Shown here: piece after piece, positions 54,968-63,937 of the stretch
How positions within the stretch are numbered: the stretch's first letter is position 1
How the letters are laid out: the number at the start of each line of letters is the position of its first letter
DNA from: Paractinoplanes aksuensis
Lineage (GTDB): Bacteria > Actinomycetota > Actinomycetes > Mycobacteriales > Micromonosporaceae
Reading direction: 5' to 3'
DNA length: 64,000 nucleotides
NCBI RefSeq assembly: GCF_024137025.1
Contig: NZ_JAMYJR010000041.1
Coordinates: 62,001 to 126,000 of the forward strand
Translations under genes and position numbers: made by a program
Notes under the pieces: generated by a model
Told to the model about the DNA's origin: nothing
Database searches by the model: none
Seen by the model: the letters and a program-made list of their open reading frames with translations, nothing else

Positions 54968-55810
54968 TCAGACGACCGCGCCATCGTCGTAGTCGTCCTC
55001 GTCGTCACCCGACCGCAGGCGCCAGACCAGCATGACCGCGCCCGAGACGATCGCCGCGAAGCCGAGCAACGTCACGTAGTCGCGGTCGATCGGCAGCATC
55101 GTCGGGAACAGGAACAACACGAAGCCGACGACCACACCGAGGACGCCGATGATCGCGTACTTGGAGAAGCGCGGCAGCGGCGGCGGGGGTGGCGGGACGT
55201 AGCGCTCGTTCTCGTCGTCCTCGTCGTCGTCGGGCAGCCCGGCGCCGAACGTGTCGAGACCGTCGAGCAGCGACGGATCCTGCTCGGGCGGGGCGGGCCG
55301 GTCGGTGCGGCGCCGGTTGAGCGAGACGCCGGAGAAGTCGGACGCGTTCGACAGGCCCCCGGTGCGCGGCGGCTCCTTGGGCGCCTCGATGGCTTCGGAA
55401 GCCGGCCAGGGCGCCGCGGTGGGGTCGACCGAGGTGTGGAAACCGGCGACGATCTTGGCCCATTCGGCCTCGATGTCGGGCTCGGTGGCCGGCGCCGCGG
55501 TCGGGTCGGCCGGGGGAGCGGGCGGCGGTGTGGGCGGCTCGCCGCCGGTCGCCTTGTGCAGATGCTCGCGCGCGACCTCGAGGTGGGCGCGGTCGACATA
55601 AAGACGGTCGATCGGCCGCGCGGGCAGAGTGGTGGCGCGCAAGATGGGGTTGAGATCGGCCGTGGGCTGCAGATAGGCGGCTATGCCGCCGGCTGCCAGC
55701 ACATCGAGGAGGTGCTCACCGACGCGTGGATCCACGTCGCCCGCGACCGCGTAATCGGCCGCGTCGAGCCCGTTGTCCCGCCGCCCGCGGCGGGCGCCAC
55801 CCGCTGTCAC
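54968..55810 (-). CDS. Membrane protein with acidic Pro-rich middle, DUF308-like end
   Basis: 280 aa from GTG 55810, which has GGGAG upstream. The N-terminal part (about 1-95, GLDAADYAVAGDVDPRVGEHLLDVLAAGGIAAYLQ) looks like a globular ligand-binding domain. A Pro/Ala/Asp-rich linker (about 95-200) leads to two hydrophobic helices (about 210-265), and the protein ends in an acidic DDEDDYDDG tail. No function known; the region upstream of otsA suggests nothing specific. Confidence 0.82.
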   Translation of the reverse strand: MTAGGARRGRRDNGLDAADYAVAGDVDPRVGEHLLDVLAAGGIAAYLQPTADLNPILRATTLPARPIDRLYVDRAHLEVAREHLHKATGGEPPTPPPAPPADPTAAPATEPDIEAEWAKIVAGFHTSVDPTAAPWPASEAIEAPKEPPRTGGLSNASDFSGVSLNRRRTDRPAPPEQDPSLLDGLDTFGAGLPDDDEDDENERYVPPPPPPLPRFSKYAIIGVLGVVVGFVLFLFPTMLPIDRDYVTLLGFAAIVSGAVMLVWRLRSGDDEDDYDDGAVV

Positions 55811-55937
55811 CCCTGCACACTCCCTCGCCGACCGTGCCTTGAATGGTGACACGACATGGACAGGTTGCGGGAGTGCGTTGTGGCGCGCCGCCCCGCTTCG
55901 TACGCTTCCAAGGCCCGGCCGTCCAGGGAAGGACACC

Positions 55938-56642
55938 GTGTTCTACTGGTTGCTCAAGTATGTGGTTCTCGGACCGGTGCTGAAGCTTCTCTTCCGCCCC
56001 GATGTTCGCGGCCTGCCTCACCTGCCCCGCAGCGGGCCGGTGATTCTGGCCTGCAACCACCTCTCGTTCTCCGACTCGATCTTCACACCCCTTGTTGTCG
56101 GCCGCAGGGTGACGTTCGTCGCCAAAGCGGAGTACTTCACCGGCAAGGGCATCAAAGGCTGGCTGATGCGCCAGTTCTTCAGCGGAACCGGGACGATTCC
56201 GGTCGACCGTTCGGGTGGGAAGGCGGCCCAGGCCGCCCTCGACACCCTGCTGCGCGTGTTGCGCGAGGGCGGGGTCGCGGGCATCTATCCCGAGGGCACG
56301 CGCTCGCCCGACGGCCGGCTCTACCGCGGCAAGACCGGGGTGGCCCGGCTGGTGCTCGAGAGCGGGGCCCTGGTGGTGCCGGTGGCGCTGCTCAACACCG
56401 ACGAGATCCAGCCCACCGGCACGATGATCCCCAAGATCAAGCGCGTCCGGATGAGGTTCGGCGAGCCGCTCGACTTCAGCCGCTACGCCCAGGCCAAGGG
56501 CGACCGCTTCGTCGAGCGCGCGATCACCGACGAGATCATGTTCGAGCTCATGGCCATGTCGGGCCGCGAGTACGTGGACATCTATGCCGGCAAACTCAAG
56601 TCACCATCCCCGCTCGGCGACGGAGCGCCGGCAGGTCGGTGA
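55938..56642 (+). CDS. plsC: 1-acyl-sn-glycerol-3-phosphate acyltransferase (PlsC-like)
   Basis: 234 aa, GTG start with AAGGA upstream. The acyltransferase motifs NHLSFSDS (NHx4D) and YPEGTRSPDG (EGTR) are present, with a hydrophobic N-terminus. It acylates lysophosphatidate at the membrane surface during phospholipid synthesis. The location fits Rv2182c as I recall it. The 3' end overlaps the convergent regulator by 47 bp. Confidence 0.92.
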   Translation: MFYWLLKYVVLGPVLKLLFRPDVRGLPHLPRSGPVILACNHLSFSDSIFTPLVVGRRVTFVAKAEYFTGKGIKGWLMRQFFSGTGTIPVDRSGGKAAQAALDTLLRVLREGGVAGIYPEGTRSPDGRLYRGKTGVARLVLESGALVVPVALLNTDEIQPTGTMIPKIKRVRMRFGEPLDFSRYAQAKGDRFVERAITDEIMFELMAMSGREYVDIYAGKLKSPSPLGDGAPAGR

Positions 56643-57285
56643 CGACGATGCGGCGGCCCTCGGTGCGCAGCCAGCCGCGGCTGGCGAACGAGCCGATGGC
56701 CTGATTCACGCTCTGCCGCGAGCCGCCCGCCATCTCGGCCAGCTGGCTCTGGTTGAGCTCGATCGTGATCATCGGGGCCTGGCTCTCGCCGGCCAGCCGC
56801 ACCAGCGTCTTGGCCACCCGGCCCGGCAGGTCGAGGAACACGTGGTCGGTGTTCTGTTCCGTCAACCGGCGGATCAGGGCGCCGACCGAGCGCATCACGG
56901 CGTCGAGGATCCGCGGGTTGGCGTGCACCAGGTCGATGAACGCCGAGCGGGACAGGCTCAGCGCCTGGCAGTCCTCGATCGCCTCGGCCGACGCGCTGCG
57001 GGCCGAGGCGTCCAGCAGGGACACCTCGCCCAGGACGTCGGGCGGGCGGACGACGGTGAGCACGGCGCGCTCGCCCGTCGGTGCGGTGCGGAAGATGGCC
57101 ACGGCGCCGCGTTTCAGAATGATCAAGGATTCGCCGGGGTCGTGCTCGACGAAGATGATCTGCCCTTTCCGGTACGTACGAGGGACCGCGGTGGCGATCA
57201 CCCGCTGACGGACCTCGGGCTCGAGACCGGCGAACATGTCCACTCCGGTCAGCGCGTCGCCATTGTCCGGCATGCGATGGTCCAC
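56596..57285 (-). CDS. Crp/Fnr-family transcriptional regulator
   Basis: 229 aa from GTG 57285, supported by a GGGAGGGA site about 7 nt upstream. An N-terminal cNMP-binding-like beta-barrel (about residues 20-130; GQIIFVEHDPGESLIILKRG) is followed by a dimerisation helix and a winged helix-turn-helix (about 170-220; LNQSQLAEMAGGSRQSVNQAIGSF). No Fnr-type Cys cluster is visible. The barrel's phosphate-binding segment (VLGEVSLLDASARSASA) resembles that of cAMP-binding Crp, so cAMP binding is possible. Confidence 0.92.
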   Translation of the reverse strand: MDHRMPDNGDALTGVDMFAGLEPEVRQRVIATAVPRTYRKGQIIFVEHDPGESLIILKRGAVAIFRTAPTGERAVLTVVRPPDVLGEVSLLDASARSASAEAIEDCQALSLSRSAFIDLVHANPRILDAVMRSVGALIRRLTEQNTDHVFLDLPGRVAKTLVRLAGESQAPMITIELNQSQLAEMAGGSRQSVNQAIGSFASRGWLRTEGRRIVVTDLPALRRRAGMVT

Positions 57286-57533
57286 GGCGTCATCCCTCCC
57301 CCGGTGGGAGCCGCGGCGGCGAGAGGGCCGCGTCGGCCCCACGACGCGAACGATCACTCTTAGCACACGGCAACCCGCCGGCGCCATTTCTGCGCGCCTG
57401 CACCGCGAGCGCCTCATAGGATCATTCCGCTCCTGTCGCTATCTGTAAACCTCTGGATGCCAAGAGTGAGCACCGGCCCGAGGTCGCCCCCGTTGTCCGT
57501 CGGATTTACGTCATCTGCCCTGACAATCCCGCG

Positions 57534-58379
57534 GTGCCGGATGCCGAGCTGCTTCGAACGACGCTGCGGGACGAGTGGCATCTCGTCCCGAGCGACATCA
57601 CCGCCCTGGACCGGGTGCTGCTGTCACACGGATGGGAGGTGACCGTCGCGGGTGACCAGTACGTCGTCCGGCTGAGTGACCCCGGCGAACGCCTTCCGGT
57701 GGAGGCCGGGCTGGCCGCCACCGAGCACCTGCGGGGGCGGGACATCCCGGCCGGGGAACCGGTGCGCACCCTGGCCGGCGGGCTCACCGCCCAGACCGAG
57801 GCCGGCGCGTTCGCGGTGCTGCGCCGGGTGCCCGGCCGCCGGCTCGACGGCGCCGACCCGGTCGACCAGCAGTGGTGGGGCGACCGGCTCGGGGCCGTGC
57901 ACCGGGCTTTGCAGGGCTTTCACCACCCCGGGTTGCGGGCCTGGCAACCGGTCGACCCCGGCGCCGGCCACCTCGACGCCGAGCCGTGGCTGCGCGGGGC
58001 CGTCGCCGACGCGGCGGCCGCGGCCAAGCGCCTGACCGTCACCGACCGATTGACGTACGGGGTGCTGCACGGCGACCCGGCGCCCGGCGGCTTCGTCGTC
58101 GACCCGGGCACGGGCCGGGCCGGGCTGCTGGACTTCGGCGCGAGCGGGGTCGGCCCGCTGGCCTACGACGTGGCCGCGGCGGTCGTGTACGCCGGGGGAG
58201 TGTCCCGGTCGGGCGAACTGATCGACGGCTACCTGGCCGCCGGGCCGGTCGGGGCCGACGAGCTGCACGCCGTGCTGCCGGTGCTGCTGCGCCTGCGCTG
58301 GGCGGTGCAGGCCGAGCGGGCGGCTCGCCACGGGTGCGAGGAGGGGCTGCGGATGGCTCGGAGCGCCCTGGAACAATAG
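57534..58379 (+). CDS. APH-fold phosphotransferase-like protein with altered Brenner motif
   Basis: 281 aa, GTG start without a clear ribosome site. The aminoglycoside-phosphotransferase/choline-kinase fold is seen from residues 30-280. The catalytic motif HGDPAPGGF (H179-D181) has Gly where the Mg-binding Asn normally sits (HGDxxPxN), but the DFG motif (D200) is kept. It may still bind nucleotide, or the motif may be shifted. The 248 bp upstream show no obvious element besides low coding character. Confidence 0.82.
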   Translation: MPDAELLRTTLRDEWHLVPSDITALDRVLLSHGWEVTVAGDQYVVRLSDPGERLPVEAGLAATEHLRGRDIPAGEPVRTLAGGLTAQTEAGAFAVLRRVPGRRLDGADPVDQQWWGDRLGAVHRALQGFHHPGLRAWQPVDPGAGHLDAEPWLRGAVADAAAAAKRLTVTDRLTYGVLHGDPAPGGFVVDPGTGRAGLLDFGASGVGPLAYDVAAAVVYAGGVSRSGELIDGYLAAGPVGADELHAVLPVLLRLRWAVQAERAARHGCEEGLRMARSALEQ

Positions 58380-58389
58380 GCAGCAAGAT

Positions 58390-58438
58390 CAGTCTTCAGG
58401 CATTTGAAGGGCGGCGGTGGGGAGGTCGGATGGGGCCT
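58390..58438 (+). repeat. Dispersed intergenic repeat, copy 4
   Basis: About 49 bp, CAGTCTTCAGGC to GGTCGGATGGGGCCT. The repeat covers the ribosome site (GGGGAGG) and the ATG start (58430) of the exoribonuclease gene, so it supplies its translation start. Confidence 0.65.
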
Positions 58439-58921
58439 TACAGATACTTTTACGACTGCGAGTTCATCGAGGACGGGCGCCTGGTCGACCTGGTCTCGAT
58501 CGGCGTGGTCGACGAGTTCGGCCGCGAGTTCTACGCGGTCAGCACCGAGTTCGACGACAGTCGCGCGATTCCCTGGGTCCGCCGCAACGTCCTCGACAAG
58601 CTGCCGTCCCCCTCGGACCAGGCGTGGCGCTCGCGCGAGCGGATCCGCGACGACCTGTACGCGTTCCTGAAGGAGCCGGTCTCGGGCCGGGACGAGCAGA
58701 TCGAGTTGTGGGCCTGGTTCGCCGCCTACGATCACGTCGCGCTGGCTCAGCTCTGGGGGGCCATGCCCGCCCTGCCCCGCGACATCCCGCGCTTCACCAA
58801 AGATCTGCGCCAGCTCTGGGACGACAAGGGCCGGCCGGCGCTGCCGACCATGTCGGGCCGGCACGACGCGCTGGTCGACGCCCGGCACAACCTGGCCCGC
58901 TGGCGCGCCATGGGCGGCTGA
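58430..58921 (+). CDS. DEDDh-type 3'-exoribonuclease (Rv2179c-like)
   Basis: 163 aa. The catalytic acidic residues are in YDCEF (residues 8-12), AAYDHVAL (about 99-106) and the C-terminal HDALVDARHN with His and Asp (about 143-152), giving the DEDDh pattern of RNase T/oligoribonuclease-like enzymes. Corresponds to the mycobacterial polyadenylate-specific 3'-exoribonuclease Rv2179c as recalled. ATG 58430 has GGGGAGG 4-5 nt upstream. Confidence 0.9.
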   Translation: MGPYRYFYDCEFIEDGRLVDLVSIGVVDEFGREFYAVSTEFDDSRAIPWVRRNVLDKLPSPSDQAWRSRERIRDDLYAFLKEPVSGRDEQIELWAWFAAYDHVALAQLWGAMPALPRDIPRFTKDLRQLWDDKGRPALPTMSGRHDALVDARHNLARWRAMGG

Positions 58922-58963
58922 GCGCCCCGTTTGACCGGTCGATTCGCGGGCAGTGGAACAGGC

Positions 58964-59461
58964 ATGACGAACACCGAGCAGGAACGCCGCGACAAGGTCA
59001 AAGAGATGGTCAAGGACGCTCGGATCAGCATGCTGACCACGATGACGGCCGACGGTAAGCACGTGAGCCGGCCGATGGCCCTGCAGGACGTCGAGTTCGA
59101 CGGCGACCTGTGGTTCTTCACGTACTCCGACTCCGACCTGGTCGAGCAGATCGCCGTGCACCCCGAGGTGAACGTGTCGTTCAGCGACCAGAAGCAGAAC
59201 AACTGGATCTCCATCGCCGGCCGGGCCGTGCGCACCGACAACCCGGCCAAGGCCAAGGAGCTGTGGAACCCGCTCCTCAAGGCGTGGTTCCCCGAGGGCC
59301 TCGAGACGCCCAACCTGACCCTGGTCAAGGTGACCGGGGACACGGCCGAGTACTGGGAGGCCGCGCACAGCTCGAAGGTCCTCACCGTGCTGGGGGCGGC
59401 CAAGGCGGCCGTAACCGGAAAGACCCCGGACGCGGGCGAGAACGAAACAGTGCGGCTTTAG
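58964..59461 (+). CDS. Pyridoxamine 5'-phosphate oxidase-fold (general stress protein 26-like) protein
   Basis: 165 aa with a split-barrel FMN-binding fold: RISMLTTMTADGKHVSRPM (about 22-40), GDLWFFTYSDSDLVEQI and the WISIAGRA strand. The ATG at 58964 fits family starts; an upstream GTG (58931) is less likely. Function unknown; the family includes F420- or FMN-binding stress proteins. Confidence 0.9.
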   Translation: MTNTEQERRDKVKEMVKDARISMLTTMTADGKHVSRPMALQDVEFDGDLWFFTYSDSDLVEQIAVHPEVNVSFSDQKQNNWISIAGRAVRTDNPAKAKELWNPLLKAWFPEGLETPNLTLVKVTGDTAEYWEAAHSSKVLTVLGAAKAAVTGKTPDAGENETVRL

Positions 59462-59611
59462 CGGGGCGGATGCATCCGGGAAGCGGGCGGCGACTAAAGT
59501 TCGGGTCGCAAGCCCGCCCCGGGCACGGCAGCGCTGCCGACACATTCTCCCTGGGGCTCGACGGGCTCGACAGCTTCTTGCGATAACCCCGTTACAGGGA
59601 GGACGAGCAAC

Positions 59612-60640
59612 ATGCGTATCGGCGTGCTCACCGGCGGCGGCGACTGCCCCGGTCTCAACGCGGTGATCCGGGCGGTGGTCCGCAAGGGCGTCGCCGCCTA
59701 CGGTCACGAGTTCGTCGGCTTCCGCGACGGCTGGAAGGGCCCGCTCGAGGGTCTGACGAAGCCGCTCGGCATCGCCGAGGTCCGCGGCATCCTGCCCCGG
59801 GGTGGCACCATCCTGGGCTCCTCGCGCACCAACCCGTTCAAGATCGAGGGTGGCGTCGAGAAGATCAAGGCCAACCTGGCCGAGCAGGGCGTGGACGCGC
59901 TCGTGGCGATCGGCGGCGAGGACACCCTCGGCGTCGCCACCAAGCTGAACGACCTGGGCGTCAACGTGGTCGGCGTGCCCAAGACGATCGACAACGACCT
60001 CAACGCGACCGACTACACGTTCGGGTTCGACACCGCTGTCAACATCGCCATGGAGGCGATCGACCGGCTGCACACCACGGCCGAGTCGCACCACCGCACG
60101 CTGGTCGTCGAGGTCATGGGCCGCCACGCGGGCTGGATCGCGCTGCACGCCGGCCTGGCCGGTGGCGCCAACGTCATCCTGCTCCCCGAGCGCGAGTTCG
60201 ACGTCGACCAGGTGGCCACGTACGTGACCAAGCGCTTCCAGGTCGAGTACGCGCCGATCGTCGTCGTGTCCGAGGGTGCCCAGCCGCTCAACGGCCAGAT
60301 GGCGCTGCAGAGCAAGGAGCTCGACTCGTTCGGCCACGTCCGCCTGGGCGGCATCGGCCAGTGGCTGGCCGAGCAGCTCGAGGAGAAGACCGGCAAGGAG
60401 GCCCGCACGGTCGTCCTCGGTCACATCCAGCGCGGTGGCACGCCGACCGCGTTCGACCGGGTGCTCGCGACCCGCTTCGGCCTGCAGGCCATCGACGCCG
60501 TTCACGAGGGTGACTTCGGTAAGATGATGGCGCTGCGGGGCACCGACATCGTGCGCGTCCCGCTGGCCGAGGGCACCGGCGAGCTCAAGACCGTGCCGCT
60601 GTCGCGCTACGAAGAGGCCGAAGTCTTCTTCGGAAGCTGA
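59612..60640 (+). CDS. pfkA: 6-phosphofructokinase, predicted pyrophosphate-dependent
   Basis: 342 aa, with an AGGGAGGA ribosome site. The N-terminal GGGDCPGLN substrate motif and PKTIDND are clear. Phosphoryl-donor residues are the pyrophosphate type: D104 in IGGEDTLG (Gly in ATP enzymes) and K124 in PKTIDND (Gly in ATP enzymes such as E. coli PfkA). It interconverts fructose 6-phosphate and fructose 1,6-bisphosphate, and a PPi-type enzyme is reversible. The donor specificity is inferred from these residues. Confidence 0.95.
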   Translation: MRIGVLTGGGDCPGLNAVIRAVVRKGVAAYGHEFVGFRDGWKGPLEGLTKPLGIAEVRGILPRGGTILGSSRTNPFKIEGGVEKIKANLAEQGVDALVAIGGEDTLGVATKLNDLGVNVVGVPKTIDNDLNATDYTFGFDTAVNIAMEAIDRLHTTAESHHRTLVVEVMGRHAGWIALHAGLAGGANVILLPEREFDVDQVATYVTKRFQVEYAPIVVVSEGAQPLNGQMALQSKELDSFGHVRLGGIGQWLAEQLEEKTGKEARTVVLGHIQRGGTPTAFDRVLATRFGLQAIDAVHEGDFGKMMALRGTDIVRVPLAEGTGELKTVPLSRYEEAEVFFGS

Positions 60641-60656
60641 TGATCTTGTAGTTGAT

Positions 60657-60687
60657 GTAAGGGGCGGCCATGCTGGTCGCCCCTTAC
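60657..60687. terminator. Hairpin after pfkA
   Basis: 13-bp stem with one G-T pair (60657-60669 with 60675-60687) around a 5-nt loop, between pfkA and proC. No T-run follows, so it may attenuate rather than stop transcription. Confidence 0.6.
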
Positions 60688-60706
60688 GTGTCGAAAGGGG
60701 CCGGAC

Positions 60707-61510
60707 ATGAGCGTCGCCGTGCTGGGGACGGGCAAGCTGGGGGAACTCGTGCTGGCCGGGCTGTTGCGCTCAGGGCGGCCTGTCGACCAGGTGCTGGCCA
60801 CCGCGCGGCGGCCCGAGCGGGCGGCCGAGCTGGCCGAGCGCTACGGCATCCGCCCGCTGTCCAACGAGGCCGCCGTGGCCCAGGCCGACGTGCTGGTGGT
60901 CGGCGTGAAGCCGCAGGACGCGGGCAAGCTGCTGGCCGAGGTCGGGGCCAAGGTGACGGCCGACAAGCTCGTCGTCTCGCTCTGCGCCGGGCTGCCCACG
61001 AACTTCTTCGCCGAGCGGCTGCCCGACGGCGTTCCCGTCGTGCGGGTCATGACCAACACCCCGGCCCTGGTCGACCAGGCCATGTCGGTGCTGTCGGCGG
61101 GCGCGCACGCCACCGAGGAACACGTGGCCACGGCGGAAGAGATCTTCCAGCCGATCGGCCGGACGCTCCGCGTGCCCGAGTATCAGCAGGACGCGGTGAC
61201 CGCGCTCTCCGGCTCGGGCCCGGCCTACCTCTATCTGGTGGTCGAGTCGATGATCGAGGCCGGCGTGCATCTCGGCCTGCCCCGCACGGTCGCCGCCGAC
61301 CTGGCCGTGCAGACCGCGGTCGGCTCGGCCGTCATGCTGCGCGACTCGGGCGAGCACCCGGCCCTGCTGCGCGAGTCGGTCACCTCACCCGCCGGCACCA
61401 CGGCCGCCGCGCTGCGTCAGCTCGAGGCCAACGGCGTACGCGCGGCGTTCCTCAGCGCCCTCGAGGCGGCCCGCGACCGGGCCCGGGACATCGCCGCTAG
61501 TACCAGATAG
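60707..61510 (+). CDS. proC: Pyrroline-5-carboxylate reductase
   Basis: 267 aa. ProC reduces pyrroline-5-carboxylate to proline with NADPH. The Rossmann motif VLGTGKLGE (residues 4-12), LSGSGPAY (about 168-175) and the C-terminal TVTSPAGTTAAAL-like segment (SVTSPAGTTAAAL) are present. Its 3' end overlaps DUF429 by 14 bp. Confidence 0.96.
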   Translation: MSVAVLGTGKLGELVLAGLLRSGRPVDQVLATARRPERAAELAERYGIRPLSNEAAVAQADVLVVGVKPQDAGKLLAEVGAKVTADKLVVSLCAGLPTNFFAERLPDGVPVVRVMTNTPALVDQAMSVLSAGAHATEEHVATAEEIFQPIGRTLRVPEYQQDAVTALSGSGPAYLYLVVESMIEAGVHLGLPRTVAADLAVQTAVGSAVMLRDSGEHPALLRESVTSPAGTTAAALRQLEANGVRAAFLSALEAARDRARDIAASTR

Positions 61511-62174
61511 CGATCTTGCTGCCGTTGTTCTCCTCGGGCGGGCTGGGATGGCTCAGGGCCGTGCCGGTGGCCATGCGGTGGGCCGACCACGCGACGGCGG
61601 CCGCGTCGAGGATGTCGTCGGGCGGGGCCTGACCGGCCGGGCCGATCTGGTCGGGCAGCACGATGCCGTTGCGGGCCAGCAGCTCGCGCCGCCGGGCCTG
61701 ACCGGTCCACGTCTTCTTGGCGTACTGCAGGGGTTCGCCCGCCATCGTGCGGAACGAGACCTCGGGGTGCGCCTCGAAGAGCAGACCGGGATGGCGTTCC
61801 CAGATCGCGTTGGCCTCGAGCAGCTTGGGCCGCAGGGCCCAGGACTGCCGGCTCAGCCCGGCCCCGGTCAGCTCGCGGCAGAGCCGGTTGGCCGTGGTGA
61901 ACTCGGGCTCCTGCCACACCGCGCGCGGTGGCACCCGGAACACGCTGCCGCGGCGCGGGCCGAGCTGGTCGGCGGCCAGGGTGTCGGCGGCCCGCCAGCG
62001 GTCGGGCAACATGCCGAGGGGGATGTCCACGCCGATGACCGAGGCGCCGGAGCTGCCGGCCACGATCTCGTACAACGTGGAGGCCAGGACGGCCCGGCCG
62101 AACGAGCCGTCGCGCAGCTCGACACCGACCCAGCCGAGGGCGTACGCATCGACTCCAATCACACGGATGCTCAT
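61497..62174 (-). CDS. DUF429 family protein
   Basis: 225 aa with an RNase H-like predicted fold: N-terminal VIGVDAYALGWVG with Asp9, the VIGVDIPLGM strand (about 46-55), a conserved EAHPEVSF segment and a DDILDAAAVAWSAHR helix that could carry metal-binding acidic residues. DUF429 is a predicted nuclease family; the function is unknown. Confidence 0.9.
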   Translation of the reverse strand: MSIRVIGVDAYALGWVGVELRDGSFGRAVLASTLYEIVAGSSGASVIGVDIPLGMLPDRWRAADTLAADQLGPRRGSVFRVPPRAVWQEPEFTTANRLCRELTGAGLSRQSWALRPKLLEANAIWERHPGLLFEAHPEVSFRTMAGEPLQYAKKTWTGQARRRELLARNGIVLPDQIGPAGQAPPDDILDAAAVAWSAHRMATGTALSHPSPPEENNGSKIAIWY

Positions 62175-62309
62175 CGGCGGCGTGTGGCCTCAGTGACTAC
62201 AGCGTCGGAGATGGTCATGTTCGCAGACTACGCGCTGTATCCGTCAGTGTGCACCCCGTAGCGGCCGTGACGGGAAAGTTAAGCGTTCGGGCAATCCCGC
62301 CGGGACATC

Positions 62310-62392
62310 TTGACGATTGTGAATGGCTATGACTACGGTCACTCCCAACGAACTTTTTGGAAAGTTTCCTAACTGTTCCATGAGGAGACCCA
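62310..62392 (+). promoter_or_regulatory. Chitinase promoter region with palindrome
   Basis: A -35-like TTGACG at 62310-62315 has no convincing partner. The palindrome GGAAA-G-TTTCC (62359-62369), just upstream of the GAGGAG ribosome site, is a candidate regulatory site. I saw no DasR-type site. Confidence 0.4.
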
Positions 62393-63868
<1,476 letters not shown>

Positions 63869-63885
63869 TCCTTCATCTCCTCAGT

Positions 63886-63923
63886 GAAGCGGGGCACCGG
63901 GCGCAAGCCTGGTGCCCCGCTTC
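63886..63923. terminator. Terminator after the chitinase gene
   Basis: 13-bp stem (63886-63898 with 63911-63923), with further pairing toward the loop. Confidence 0.8.
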
Positions 63924-63937
63924 CGTACGCTTGGGAT

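Noticed and set aside
59462-59611. Riboswitch-like leader before pfkA
   Set aside because: It has some inverted repeats (for example around GGATGCATCC) but no recognised aptamer core or terminator/anti-terminator pair.
58229-60505. 758-codon open frame on the minus strand
   Set aside because: It runs opposite exoribonuclease, PPOX-fold and pfkA genes, all with clear motifs. It is a shadow of GC-biased codon use.
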